Shown here: positions 1 through 9,067 of the stretch, in pieces
Layout: the number at the start of each line of letters is the position of its first letter
How positions within the stretch are numbered: position 1 is the first letter of the stretch
Source of the DNA: Butyrivibrio sp. MC2013
GTDB lineage: Bacteria; Bacillota; Clostridia; Lachnospirales; Lachnospiraceae
Direction of reading: 5' to 3'
NCBI RefSeq assembly: GCF_000424585.1
Contig: NZ_AUKE01000011.1
Location: 62,001 to 126,000, forward strand
DNA: 64,000 nucleotides
Position numbers and translations under genes: made by a program
The notes under the pieces: model-generated
The model's database searches: none
Told to the model about the DNA's origin: nothing
The model's input: the letters and a program-made list of their open reading frames with translations, nothing else

Positions 1-131
1 TAATAATCTACACGAATCTTATCAAGAACATGGGGATTGGCTCTTCCTGCTCTGATCGAAGCCAGCTCTTCAGCTAAAAAGTCAACAGCTTTGGTCATTT
101 TCTCATCATAATGTTTGATTCTCTCGTTCAT
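1..131 (-). CDS. frr: Ribosome recycling factor, N-terminal part (cut by window edge)
   Basis: The reverse strand from the ATG at 131 reads MNERIKHYDEKMTKAVDFLA and continues with SIRAGRANPHVLDKIRVDYY, the typical first 44 residues of ribosome recycling factor, including the conserved RAGRANP segment. The protein releases 70S ribosomes from mRNA after termination, together with EF-G. The gene starts 27 bases after the pyrH stop, the usual pyrH-frr order in Bacillota. The remainder lies beyond position 1. Family recognition is confident; nothing can be said about the C-terminal part. Confidence 0.95.
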   Translation of the reverse strand, partial: MNERIKHYDEKMTKAVDFLAEELASIRAGRANPHVLDKIRVDY

Positions 132-158
132 ATTCTTCTCCTTACATTACCCCTGTAA

Positions 159-851
159 TCAGGCATCTACTATTGTTCCGTTAAAACTATCTCCTGCAGC
201 CTTAACAATACTGTTTTCTTCCTGCAGAGCAAATACACGCATAGAGATGTGATTGTCCCTGGCAAGGATAGATGCAGTCATATCAACGACCTGAAGGTTC
301 TGAGCAATGACGTCGTCAATGGAGATCCTGTCATAACGCTTGGCATCAGGATTGATGGCGGGATCGGAATCATATACACCATCGATGGCTTTGGCCAGCA
401 GTATAACATCTGCATCGATCTCTGCAGCTCTAAGGAGTGCTCCTGTATCTGTAGAAAAGAAGGGATGTCCTGTTCCTCCTGCAAAGAATACTACCATCTT
501 TTTGGAGAAATACTTATTGGTCCTGTCCTTGGAAAAGAGCTTGGTAAATGATCCGCACTCAAAAGGTGTAAGTACAGCTGTACCCATGCCTGTGCTCCTG
601 AAGATCTCAGAAACATAAATACAGTTCATCACAGTAGCCAGCATGCCGATCTGATCAGCCTTGGTACGATCGATATTCTCGCTGGTCCTTCCTCGCCAGA
701 AGTTACCGCCTCCAATCACTATTCCGATCTCGTTGCCTTTATCAAGGAGTTCCTTGACCTGAACTGCAACCTTTCTGACTGTAGCTTCATCAAAGCCTGT
801 TTTCTTGTCGCCCGCAAGGGCTTCTCCACTGAGTTTTAATAAGATTCGCAT
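159..851 (-). CDS. pyrH: UMP kinase
   Basis: A 230-residue amino-acid-kinase-fold protein that phosphorylates UMP to UDP in pyrimidine nucleotide synthesis. Visible motifs are the N-terminal LLKLSGEAL, the GGGNFWRGR phosphate-binding loop near residue 47, and DTGALLRAAEIDADVILLAK followed by VDGVYDSDP-like IDGVYDSDP. The length is close to the usual 235-240 residues. The window gene order pyrH-frr on the minus strand is the conserved one, although tsf/rpsB, often upstream, is replaced here by a bactofilin gene. The start codon matches the family N-terminus. Expected to be cytosolic, hexameric and essential. Confidence 0.97.
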   Translation of the reverse strand: MRILLKLSGEALAGDKKTGFDEATVRKVAVQVKELLDKGNEIGIVIGGGNFWRGRTSENIDRTKADQIGMLATVMNCIYVSEIFRSTGMGTAVLTPFECGSFTKLFSKDRTNKYFSKKMVVFFAGGTGHPFFSTDTGALLRAAEIDADVILLAKAIDGVYDSDPAINPDAKRYDRISIDDVIAQNLQVVDMTASILARDNHISMRVFALQEENSIVKAAGDSFNGTIVDA

Positions 852-886
852 TTAACTTTTTCCTTTACGCTTTCATTACGTTCATA

Positions 887-916
887 ATGCCGGGAAGAGT
901 ACCCCCCTCCCGGCAT
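887..916 (-). terminator. GC-rich hairpin between bactofilin gene and pyrH
   Basis: Arms ATGCCGGGA and TCCCGGCAT surround a short C-rich loop, 24 bases beyond the bactofilin stop on the minus strand. There is no clear U tract after the stem, so it may be a weak terminator, a 3' stabilising hairpin or a processing site rather than a full intrinsic terminator. It separates the bactofilin transcript from pyrH-frr. Confidence 0.5.
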
Positions 917-939
917 CTGATGATAATATACCACAAATA

Positions 940-2298
940 TCAATCTCTGTCCTTAAGTCCTTCAAAGAAAGCAGAAGGATTGACATCTGCATATGTCTGA
1001 GAGCACATACCTTCAATAACTGCACCATTATTGATCTGTACTGACTGGGACTTGATATTGCCCATTACAATGGCTGTAGTATCAAGGATAACAGGGCCGT
1101 GAACATCAATATCGCCCTTTACTGCACCTGCTATAACAGCTGATGTAGCATAGAGGTTACCTATGATAACTGAGCTCTGGCCGATCTTGACGCTGCCCTG
1201 TGAATGAACATCGCCGTTGATCCTTGCTGCTTCTGCAAAAACTTCAGCTGCATTGGAGCTGCCTTCGATCTCTCCTGTGATATTGAGCTTGCCATAGCAT
1301 GTTACGTTGCCTACTACCTTACCGATCAGGTCAAGAGAACCTGTTGTCTGAATATCTCCGTTTACTACCATTCCTTCGGTGATTGATGCTGTCTCGTCTG
1401 TTGCAATGCGTTCTGCTTCCATTATTCCATACCCCCCGTCTTCGTAATTGTTGTCATTTATATATGCAGCAGTATCATTCTGTATTGATGTGAAATCATT
1501 TACAGATGAGAAATCTACTGCTGGTACACTGATGTCTTCCGAGTCTGATATAGGCTCATAGTTTTCTGTAAAAGTACTGTTGCCAAAGAATGGCTCATTA
1601 AACTCAGGCGTGTCTCCTGAAGGCTCTTCTGTCGCAGCAGCCTCAGGTTCAGGCTCAGAGACAGGCTCGAATGATGGTTCAAATGAAGGTTCAAATGATG
1701 GCTTCTCATCAAAAGCATCCTGAGCAGCCGGTGTTTCTTCAAACTTCGGAAGGAAAGGATCCTCAGCCGAAAAGCTCCTGTTCTCCTCAGTCTCCGCAGA
1801 TGCAGCAGGCTCTCCTACGAATGCTGCAACTCCTGTATCCTCTTCCGGCTCTTCAAAACCATTAGAATCATTCGCCTGATTACCGTTACCTGAAAAATCA
1901 AATGAAAGTGATGAGAGGTCTGATGCGGGAGCCGTTACAGTATCTTCCGTTCCAAGAGAAGAAAAAACTGTTCCGGTCTTTGTCTCATCCGCAAGATCTA
2001 CCTTGCTCATACCGCCTTCCATACTTCCAAAACTCAAACCACCCTCCTTAGGGCCGTCTGATACACTCATCCCTGATAGCTGTGAATTATCTGCAGCAGC
2101 TTCTGCCTCTTCCTTCCTGACTTCCGGTGCGTGAGCAGCCGGCATCCTGACTCTGTCAAGGTTGCTCAGCATGCTGTCAAGATCGACTTCTTCGACCTCC
2201 GAACCTGTCAGTCCGGAATTCTTCTCCGCTCCTTCTCCCTCGCTGATTTCGTCAACCGCAGACGTTATGTCTTTTTTCAGCCCTGAGAAAAATCCCAT
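940..2298 (-). CDS. Bactofilin-family cytoskeletal protein with long acidic N-terminal region
   Basis: About 452 residues. The last 120 or so form a bactofilin (DUF583) beta-helix: repeated short strands such as GSLDLIGKVVGNVTCYGKLN, GEIEGSSNA, INGDVHSQGSVKIGQSSVI and GDIDVHGPVILD. Bactofilins polymerise without nucleotide into scaffolds used in cell shape or envelope work. The preceding 300 or so residues are acidic, low complexity and probably disordered, with a small repeat FEPSFEPSFEPVSEPEPE near residues 210-227. I chose the ATG at 2298 (MGFFSGLKKD) because GGAGG lies 8 bases upstream; the ATG at 2304 is too close. It follows the deacetylase gene by 17 bases, probably as one operon, which suggests a role at the cell envelope. 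The extension is much longer than usual for bactofilins. Confidence 0.88.
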   Translation of the reverse strand: MGFFSGLKKDITSAVDEISEGEGAEKNSGLTGSEVEEVDLDSMLSNLDRVRMPAAHAPEVRKEEAEAAADNSQLSGMSVSDGPKEGGLSFGSMEGGMSKVDLADETKTGTVFSSLGTEDTVTAPASDLSSLSFDFSGNGNQANDSNGFEEPEEDTGVAAFVGEPAASAETEENRSFSAEDPFLPKFEETPAAQDAFDEKPSFEPSFEPSFEPVSEPEPEAAATEEPSGDTPEFNEPFFGNSTFTENYEPISDSEDISVPAVDFSSVNDFTSIQNDTAAYINDNNYEDGGYGIMEAERIATDETASITEGMVVNGDIQTTGSLDLIGKVVGNVTCYGKLNITGEIEGSSNAAEVFAEAARINGDVHSQGSVKIGQSSVIIGNLYATSAVIAGAVKGDIDVHGPVILDTTAIVMGNIKSQSVQINNGAVIEGMCSQTYADVNPSAFFEGLKDRD

Positions 2299-2315
2299 CT
2301 TCATTTCCTCCGTTC

Positions 2316-3470
2316 TTATTCATGACTTAAATTGCTGCTATGTTGAACCGGTACAGTATCTTCTGTTACCGGGACAAGCTCCGTATCGGGAAGATCTTGT
2401 ATATATTCCAGTATCTTTGGCAGGGCCTGTGTGACCGCCGCCTTGTCAGATGCATCATGCATCAGGATCATGCAGGTATCATATTCATCTATTCCTGCTA
2501 TCACATTGGAGACCATTATATCAGAGGAAACCTTATCTCCTGAATAAACATTCCAGTCAAAATATACTATACCGTCTCTGTCAAGATAGTCCTCAAGCTC
2601 TTTCATATCCACATTGCTGCGGGTATTGGAACTACCTCCCGGGAACCTGTAATATTTGGTCCAGACACCGGTGACATCGTATATATAGTTCTGCAGCTTG
2701 TGCATATCTGCCTGGAAGCTGTCCAGTGATTCATAGAGGCTGTCATAATCATGACTGTAGCTGTGCATTGCTATGGTGTGGCCTTCATCCACGATCCTGC
2801 GCAGCACATCCTCATAGCCCTCTCTGCCACATACAAAGAATGTAGCCTTGGCATCATATTCCTTAAGGATATCCAGTATCTCTGATGTCCTGGAGGAAGG
2901 ACCATCATCAAAGGTCAGGTATATCTTCTTCTTGTCAGGGACAAGGGCAGCTGGTGCTTCCTGCTCTGCATCAGTTTCTGACACCTCATCTGAGAGAACC
3001 GTCTCTCCTTCAGCCTGTGACTCATAAGCTCCTGTGATCTCCATCTCATCAAGGCGAGCCTGCAAATGAGATATCCGCTCATTGATCCGGTCATAGCTCA
3101 GCTTCATCATAATGCACTGGCTGGCCATAGCTATGATAAATAAAATAAGGGAAAAAGCAATAATAAACTTAAGGACAAAAGCAGGATCGTCCTTTTTGAT
3201 ATCGCCAAGACGTTCATACAAGGGCTTGTACTCCACCCATTTGCCTGATTCATTCTCGGCTTTAAGAGCATCCAGATCGATCTTATCTGTAACAGAAACT
3301 TCGCCCCTGGTCACAATAGAGCCTTCAATATAAGTCTCTTCGCGGGATGCAGAACGGTCTCTGTGGGGAGTCTGTGATCTGGCGGCAACAGTGGAAGGAG
3401 CTTTCCAGCTCCCTTTAGTCTCATTTCTTGAGTTGTTGCGTCCCCGGCGCACCTCTGCTCTTGATGACAT
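2316..3470 (-). CDS. Membrane-anchored polysaccharide deacetylase (NodB/CE4)
   Basis: About 384 residues from the ATG at 3470 (MSSRAEVRRG), chosen over an upstream ATG because a GGGGGAG site lies just before it. Order: a basic cytoplasmic segment of about 110 residues, one membrane helix (KFIIAFSLILFIIAMASQ), a short heptad-like linker and acidic stretch, then a NodB domain. Catalytic motifs are present: TFDDGPSS (metal-binding Asp pair), MHSYSHDY (HxxxH metal ligands) and RFPGGSSNTRS. CE4 enzymes remove N-acetyl groups from peptidoglycan or other polysaccharides outside the cell. The type II topology (N-terminus inside) puts the catalytic domain at the wall. Probably cotranscribed with the downstream bactofilin. 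Peptidoglycan as substrate is inference. Confidence 0.9.
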   Translation of the reverse strand: MSSRAEVRRGRNNSRNETKGSWKAPSTVAARSQTPHRDRSASREETYIEGSIVTRGEVSVTDKIDLDALKAENESGKWVEYKPLYERLGDIKKDDPAFVLKFIIAFSLILFIIAMASQCIMMKLSYDRINERISHLQARLDEMEITGAYESQAEGETVLSDEVSETDAEQEAPAALVPDKKKIYLTFDDGPSSRTSEILDILKEYDAKATFFVCGREGYEDVLRRIVDEGHTIAMHSYSHDYDSLYESLDSFQADMHKLQNYIYDVTGVWTKYYRFPGGSSNTRSNVDMKELEDYLDRDGIVYFDWNVYSGDKVSSDIMVSNVIAGIDEYDTCMILMHDASDKAAVTQALPKILEYIQDLPDTELVPVTEDTVPVQHSSNLSHE

Positions 3471-3563
3471 AGCTCTCCCCCATCCATGTACTACCCTAGT
3501 ATACCATAGTTCCGCATTCATCAAAAGAGCAAATTAGCTACGAAAGAACGTTCATTATTGACT

Positions 3564-4727
3564 TTACTTTTCTTTATCAGTCTTTAGAGCCTTGTCATTT
3601 GTCTCTTTCCTCTTGTTAGTCAGCCAGATCAGGAAGTACTCCCTATAGATAAAATCAACTATTGCTGCAAAAGGAATAGCAAGAAGCACCCCTATAATAC
3701 CTGCCATCCTGCCCAGGACTATGATGGACATAAGGATCCATACAGATGATATGCCAAGTGCATTACCAAAGAGCTTGGGCTTGATGATATAGCCGTCTAC
3801 AGTCTGGAGCACTATGGTAAAGATTATGAACCAGAGTGCATGCCAGGGATTATTCAGTACCAGGATAAAACCGCCTATGACAGCACCTGCGATGGGTCCA
3901 AAGGTAGGGGCCAGATTTGTCACTGCCACTATCACGGATATGAGCACTGAATAGGGCATCCCGACTATTGTCATAAAGGCAAAATTAATGATACCTACCA
4001 CAAGGGCATCCATAAGGTCTCCCCAGATATATCCAAGGAGAATGGTATTGCACTTATCAAAAAAGCTTGCTATTTTGTCATATCTTTTTTGTGAAAAAGA
4101 TAGTTTAGCCAGTTTTCTGACACCGCCCAGGAGATGCTCTTTGTCCCCAAGAAAATAAATAGCCAGTATAAACGAAAGGATAAAACTGAATATTGAAGAA
4201 CCAATATTGATGGACTTGCCTACAATATTGCCCAGAGAGTCAGGTACAGCCTTGATGACATTGCCGATCATCTCTGTACCGTAGCCCATCACAGTGTCCA
4301 GATCAATATTAAATCTGTGAGCATATTCGCTGAAATCTTCATAGAGCCTGCCCGCATGAAAATCACTTTCCGTAAGTGTAGTATAGATGCTCATGACTGA
4401 ACTCATGAGCTGAGGTATAAGGGATACCAACAGAACCGTAATGATCAGAAGTATAAATAGTACAGTCAGCATAAGAGAGAGTATCCTCCTAAGGCCTTCT
4501 CTTCCCAGTTTCCCAAAGACTCTGGCCTCAAAAAACTTCATCAGAGGATTCATCATATACGCCAATATCACTCCCAGTACTACAGGCGCTATATAGTGAT
4601 AAAACGAAGCGAAAAACCCAAATATCCCACGTATATGCCCCAAAAGCATATAGAAAGTCACGCCTATACAAATGGCAATCGCAGTCTGAGCCCATCTTTC
4701 CTTCATCCAGTCTTTGTTAAACTTCAT
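3564..4727 (-). CDS. AI-2E family (YdiK/PerM-type) transporter
   Basis: About 387 residues with roughly seven or eight hydrophobic helices and the AI-2E/UPF0118 pattern: an N-terminal helix pair, a helical soluble insert (residues ~85-170), then GYIWGDLMDALVVGIINF, the glycine-rich TNLAPTFGPIAGAVIGG loop, and the terminal helices with LLAIPFAAIVDFIYREY. The family is varied; members have been linked to autoinducer-2 export and to ion/proton antiport, so the substrate cannot be assigned. The ATG at 4727 (MKFNKDWMKE) has GGAGGGAG just upstream and is preferred to the ATG at 4754. It follows the HAD phosphatase gene by 26 bases, so the two are likely one transcript. Confidence 0.85.
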   Translation of the reverse strand: MKFNKDWMKERWAQTAIAICIGVTFYMLLGHIRGIFGFFASFYHYIAPVVLGVILAYMMNPLMKFFEARVFGKLGREGLRRILSLMLTVLFILLIITVLLVSLIPQLMSSVMSIYTTLTESDFHAGRLYEDFSEYAHRFNIDLDTVMGYGTEMIGNVIKAVPDSLGNIVGKSINIGSSIFSFILSFILAIYFLGDKEHLLGGVRKLAKLSFSQKRYDKIASFFDKCNTILLGYIWGDLMDALVVGIINFAFMTIVGMPYSVLISVIVAVTNLAPTFGPIAGAVIGGFILVLNNPWHALWFIIFTIVLQTVDGYIIKPKLFGNALGISSVWILMSIIVLGRMAGIIGVLLAIPFAAIVDFIYREYFLIWLTNKRKETNDKALKTDKEK

Positions 4728-4753
4728 ATCTCCCTCCGTTATCCCAGCACACA

Positions 4754-5410
4754 CTATTCTTTGTCAAAAAATCCCAAAAGATCAGTAAGGCTATCCTTGA
4801 TGCACTCGCATTTGTCTCTGATCTCATCTGTTGCTTCCAAAAGATCGGGCACCATGATCACCTTAAGCCCTGCATCATGAGCAGAGGCCACTCCGTTGTA
4901 AGAATCCTCAATAGCCACGCCTTTCTCAGGACTGATGCCCAGCTCTTCAATAGCCTTTAGATAAATATCCGGAGCAGGCTTACTCCTTTTAAGCATATCA
5001 CCACTGACCACAATGTCAAAGATATCATATAAACCAAGATCCCCCAGCTCCCATTTTATGACATGACCTTTGGTAGAGGATGCAAGGGCCAGCTTTATGC
5101 CTTTGGCCTTGATCTCATCAAGGAGCTCTCTTGCACCGGCTTTGACAGGAAGGGTATTGTTCCTTGCATAATCCATAAATACACCCATGACAATATCCTC
5201 ATAATGATCATAATCAAAGTCTATAAGCGCCCCGGTGGTCATGATCTCTCTGGTCTTTTGTGCGGTAGTACCGATGCATTTCTTATAATTCTCAAGAACA
5301 TTCCTGTCAAGCTCATACTTATTTACTACTTCTTCCCAGCAGTCCAGGAACAATCTCTCTGAATCCAGGATTACTCCGTCCATATCAAAAATAACAGCTT
5401 TTAGCTTCAT
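4754..5410 (-). CDS. HAD-superfamily hydrolase, beta-phosphoglucomutase/phosphatase type
   Basis: 218 residues. It begins KAVIFDMDGVILDSERL, the nucleophile motif DxDGVxxDS of HAD class IA with a helical C1 cap. LALASSTKG is motif II (Thr/Ser), KPAPDIYLKAIEELG holds the motif III lysine, and GVAIEDSYNGVASAHDAG is motif IV. Such proteins dephosphorylate small sugar or nucleotide phosphates or isomerise beta-glucose-1-phosphate; the window does not distinguish these. GAGG lies 8 bases before the ATG. It is divergent from the GGDEF gene, and the 120-bp gap at 5411-5530 must hold promoters for both. Confidence 0.88.
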   Translation of the reverse strand: MKLKAVIFDMDGVILDSERLFLDCWEEVVNKYELDRNVLENYKKCIGTTAQKTREIMTTGALIDFDYDHYEDIVMGVFMDYARNNTLPVKAGARELLDEIKAKGIKLALASSTKGHVIKWELGDLGLYDIFDIVVSGDMLKRSKPAPDIYLKAIEELGISPEKGVAIEDSYNGVASAHDAGLKVIMVPDLLEATDEIRDKCECIKDSLTDLLGFFDKE

Positions 5411-5530
5411 TGTGTAAACCTCGTTTCATATGTGATATTATGTATTATGTCCTGTAACAGGCAATTTACTTATGCCTGCACAAGACTATTCTACACCAAA
5501 CAGATCACTACTCCATAGATAGGAAGTATT

Positions 5531-7435
5531 ATGCGTCATAAGAAAATAGCCCTTTTTGTATCCCATATTTATGGTGAATACCAGAAAAACCTTAGCCAAG
5601 GCGTCATAGACAGGGCACTGGAATACGGATATCGTACCGAAGTATATGCCACCAACGACGGCGAGAATCTGGGAAGCTTCTCAGCTACAGAAGACTCTGT
5701 ACTTAGTCTTCCCTCCTATAACGATCTGGAAGGCATCATATTTGCTTCAGGCACCTATGCCAAAAAAGAGCTGCGCGAAAGGATAAGGAACAGACTCTCT
5801 GCACTCAGGGATATCCCTGTAATAGAGCTGGGCGAGAGCGAATATACCTTTCCTCATATCTATCTGGAAAATAATGCTACTGCAGGAATACTCACAGAGC
5901 ATATGATCACTGTGCACGGAGCAGCAAGGCTCTGCTTTTTGGGTGACCAAAAAACAAAAGAAATATCCCTAAAAAGACAGGCTGCTTTTGAAGACGCACT
6001 GCTTCGCAACAATATCAGAATATCAGAAAATGATATTTATATCATTCCATCAGATCCAATTTCTGAAGATTTTGATGATGCATTAAAACACTTTACCGTT
6101 GGCGGCAAAGAGCTTCCCGATGCCATAATATGCTATAACGATGAATACGCGCTGGCAATCTGGAGAGCTGCCCTTGCTGCAGGATATAATATTCCCACGG
6201 ATTTTGCAATTACCGGCTGTGACTGCCTGGAATCCGGCCAAAATATGGATCCGCCCCTTACCACAGTCTCATTCCCCATCTATAAGCTGGGAACCGCAGC
6301 TGTAGACAGCCTGGTGGACCTTATAAAGGGCAGGGAATTTACTCCTCAGACTGTATTTGCAGAGCCCGTTTACGGTGGTTCCTGCGGCTGCAGCTATCGC
6401 AAAAAGAAGCATACCCACGTCTACCCTCACGACCTGGAGCAGCGCATTGCTTCACTTGAGAGTTCAATACTGATATCAGCCAGGATGTCATCCGCCTTTT
6501 CCCATGCTGTGGAAATGGATGATGGTCTGGAATATATTGCCAACTTTGCTTCACAGATAGACAAGTGTACAGGCTTTTATCTCTGTCTGACAGAGGGCTG
6601 GGATGCTCTCTCCGGCAGGACCAGGCAGCTCACAGAAGGCTCCTCAGAGCCTGCTCCGGAAGGTAGTCTTATGGAGCTTGCTCTGGCCATCCAGAATGGC
6701 AAGCGCCTGCCTGTATGCACTTTTCCTTCAGGCACACTGCTTCCGGATTATCTCACAGATGACGGCGATACAGCAAGGATAGTATCTCCTATCTATGCCC
6801 ACAAGTCGTCCTACGGATATATTGTCATGACCTTTGATGATAATCATATCCAGTACCCCTTCCAGCTTATCCAGTGGCTGGTGAATATATCACAGCTCCT
6901 GTATAACCTGAGAAACCGCAAGAATACAGAAGCCCTCAGTGAACGTCTCGAAGAAATCTACATGAAGGATTCTCTGACAGGCCTCTATAACAAGAACGGC
7001 TTTGATTATTATTCCGGAGCATTTCTGAGCAGTCTGAGAAAAAATGATGTGATCTCTGCCCTATTTATAGACATGAACGGGCTCAAGCAGATCAATGACA
7101 CCTACGGCCACAGTGAAGGCGATTTTGCACTTCAGGTTATAAGCCAGGCCATACGTCAGGCCCTGTCTCCTTCCGATCTTGCAGCCAGGATCGGCGGTGA
7201 TGAGTTTAATATCCTGATCAATGGTGACAGCGAAGATGCGGAGCTCTTTATAGACAGGCTCCATAAATACCTGAGCAACTACAACAAACTCAGCACCAAG
7301 CTCTATGATATATCTGCAGGCAGCGGCTATGCCAGCGGAATGTGCAGAAACAAAAATGACATGGAGGATCTCTTCAAGCTGGCAGATCAGGCCATGTACA
7401 AGAATAAGAACAAAAAAGCAGGAAGAGAGCAGTAA
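5531..7435 (+). CDS. Soluble LacI-type ligand-binding domain fused to a GGDEF diguanylate cyclase
   Basis: 634 residues with no signal peptide or membrane helix. Residues ~5-285 are a periplasmic-binding-protein-like (LacI/GalR effector) domain: KIALFVSHIYGEYQKNLSQG, DAIICYNDEYALAIWRAAL, FAITGCDCLESGQNMDPPLTT. There is no helix-turn-helix in front. Residues ~300-450 are an unassigned linker, perhaps GAF-like. Residues ~470-634 are a GGDEF domain with DSLTGLYNKNGFD, FIDMNGLKQINDTYGH and an intact GGDEF at 555-559. The usual inhibitory RxxD site before GGDEF is replaced by SPSD, so product inhibition is probably absent. I infer a cytoplasmic enzyme that makes cyclic di-GMP in response to an intracellular sugar. 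Single gene, ended by a bidirectional terminator. Confidence 0.9.
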   Translation: MRHKKIALFVSHIYGEYQKNLSQGVIDRALEYGYRTEVYATNDGENLGSFSATEDSVLSLPSYNDLEGIIFASGTYAKKELRERIRNRLSALRDIPVIELGESEYTFPHIYLENNATAGILTEHMITVHGAARLCFLGDQKTKEISLKRQAAFEDALLRNNIRISENDIYIIPSDPISEDFDDALKHFTVGGKELPDAIICYNDEYALAIWRAALAAGYNIPTDFAITGCDCLESGQNMDPPLTTVSFPIYKLGTAAVDSLVDLIKGREFTPQTVFAEPVYGGSCGCSYRKKKHTHVYPHDLEQRIASLESSILISARMSSAFSHAVEMDDGLEYIANFASQIDKCTGFYLCLTEGWDALSGRTRQLTEGSSEPAPEGSLMELALAIQNGKRLPVCTFPSGTLLPDYLTDDGDTARIVSPIYAHKSSYGYIVMTFDDNHIQYPFQLIQWLVNISQLLYNLRNRKNTEALSERLEEIYMKDSLTGLYNKNGFDYYSGAFLSSLRKNDVISALFIDMNGLKQINDTYGHSEGDFALQVISQAIRQALSPSDLAARIGGDEFNILINGDSEDAELFIDRLHKYLSNYNKLSTKLYDISAGSGYASGMCRNKNDMEDLFKLADQAMYKNKNKKAGREQ

Positions 7436-7459
7436 AAGCTGATCTCTTCCTGTTTTTTT
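7419..7459. terminator. Bidirectional intrinsic terminator
   Basis: Stem CAGGAAGAGA / TCTCTTCCTG with T7 on the right and A6 on the left, so it can end both the plus-strand GGDEF gene (whose stop codon lies in the loop) and the minus-strand response-regulator operon that stops at 7495. Confidence 0.85.
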
Positions 7460-7494
7460 ACGTTATCAGCTCATAGGCCGGAGCTCATCTTCCA

Positions 7495-8958
7495 TTATCT
7501 GGTCATATTCTTTCTGTATTCTCCGGGAGATACTCCGCATACCGATTTAAAGGTCTTCATGAAATGCTTGTCATTATCATATCCCACGCATTTACTGATC
7601 TCTACAATCTTCATATCAGTGTCTGACAAAAGCTTTTTGGCTTCATTTATCCTGATCTCTTTCAAAAAGTTAACAAAATTGCTTCCCGCATATTGCTTAA
7701 ACGAGAATGAAAAAAGAGAATAGTTCATGGATACATAATTGGATACAACAGCCATATTCAGATCGCTCTGATAATTCTCCCTGATATATTGCATTGCAGT
7801 GGCTATCTTTTGTCTGATGCCATTATCATCAGGTCTGGACAAAAGTCTTGAATTCAGATCAAGGACCCAATCGGTAAGCCTGCTCTCATAGTCTTCTATA
7901 TCAGGTGAGGACAGGGGATCCATCAGTCCTTCCAGGGTTTTCATATCCTCAGGTGTGATATTCTCCCTGTATACATGAGGAATGCCTGACAGAGTATTAC
8001 GGAGCTCCAGACTAAGTTCATCCACGCTTAGCTGCATGGATGCTGCAGCCTTCACAAGATTGCGCCATCTGGATATGACTTCTTCTGTCTTATCCGTTCC
8101 CATCACCTGTATCCTGCCGGTCCTGGCATCTTCGGTAAGAAGATTCCTCGCGCTTTCCTTAAGCTGGTTGGGTACCGCTCTTGCATGATCCTTTTCGCTG
8201 CTGACACTCTTCCCCAGAACAAAGGCATATTTCCTTGCATCTACCGCTTCGTCATATGCTTCTTCAAGTTCTTCAAGGCCATGGTGTTCATTGCTGACAC
8301 CGGGGCAGCAATCTGATAATTCATTTCTAAGGTAGCCTCCCACCCTGTCTGATGGCAGTATCTTGATAGCTCCAAAGGGCAGATCCTTTATAGTGATCTC
8401 TTCGCCGTCTTCAACATCCTCCATTGGCGGATAGCAGGCGATCATATAGTCATAATCAGGGAACAGATCTCTGTATCTCTCTATTATCAGTTTCTTGTCA
8501 GCTTCAGGCATATTGCCCTCGGCAAGCAGTGACCTGAGCTGCTGCAGCGAAAGCTCTTTTTCCTGTTCCTTGGCCTCTTCTCTGCTGCTTAGCTCCTCTT
8601 CAAGCCTCATGAGTACTTCCGTGATCTTGTCTCTGTCAACAGGCTTTAAGAGATAATCTCTGACACCGTTTCTGAGCATCTCAACTGCATATGTAAAGTC
8701 GTCATAGCCGCTTATAGCAACCATAAGAGGTGGATGAGGAAGCTGGGAGGCTCTCCTTGCCAGCTCTATTCCATCCATCTTCTGCATCCTGATATCCGTA
8801 AAGACAACATCTATACTGCGGCTGGAAATAATATTCAAGGCCTCTTCACCGTTAGAGCATTCAAGTATCATCTCCACAGGCACACCACTTCTTTTGACCA
8901 TTGTACTGATTCCGTGACGTATCAATTTTTCGTCTTCAACTATAAGTAATGTCTTCAT
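7495..8958 (-). CDS. Response regulator, YesN type (receiver plus AraC-family DNA-binding domain)
   Basis: About 487 residues from the ATG at 8958, which has AGGAGG 5 bases upstream; the earlier start at 8991 lacks one. The receiver domain occupies residues 1-120 with acidic E8/D9, phospho-acceptor D55 (VVFTDIRM) and the lysine in YLLKPVDRDK. A middle region of about 230 residues is unassigned. The last 100 residues carry two AraC-type helix-turn-helix units, NMAVVSNYVSMNYSLFSFSFKQY and IVEISKCVGYDNDKHFMKTFK. It is paired with the sensor kinase directly upstream. Its likely target is the promoter of the importer operon at about 14.47 kb, which has a perfect -10 but a poor -35; that is inference. 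Confidence 0.92.
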   Translation of the reverse strand: MKTLLIVEDEKLIRHGISTMVKRSGVPVEMILECSNGEEALNIISSRSIDVVFTDIRMQKMDGIELARRASQLPHPPLMVAISGYDDFTYAVEMLRNGVRDYLLKPVDRDKITEVLMRLEEELSSREEAKEQEKELSLQQLRSLLAEGNMPEADKKLIIERYRDLFPDYDYMIACYPPMEDVEDGEEITIKDLPFGAIKILPSDRVGGYLRNELSDCCPGVSNEHHGLEELEEAYDEAVDARKYAFVLGKSVSSEKDHARAVPNQLKESARNLLTEDARTGRIQVMGTDKTEEVISRWRNLVKAAASMQLSVDELSLELRNTLSGIPHVYRENITPEDMKTLEGLMDPLSSPDIEDYESRLTDWVLDLNSRLLSRPDDNGIRQKIATAMQYIRENYQSDLNMAVVSNYVSMNYSLFSFSFKQYAGSNFVNFLKEIRINEAKKLLSDTDMKIVEISKCVGYDNDKHFMKTFKSVCGVSPGEYRKNMTR

Positions 8959-9067
8959 CACTTCCTCCTGTTTACTAGTAATAGGGCCCATATCTCTGCT
9001 GGCAGCAGCAAAAGTCCATTAATGGTTACTGACAATTATCTGTCAGCTTATTGGCAGCAAGAATTCG

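Noticed and set aside
3564..4727. Autoinducer-2 exporter
   Set aside because: The family name is historic; members differ in function and nothing here points to quorum sensing.
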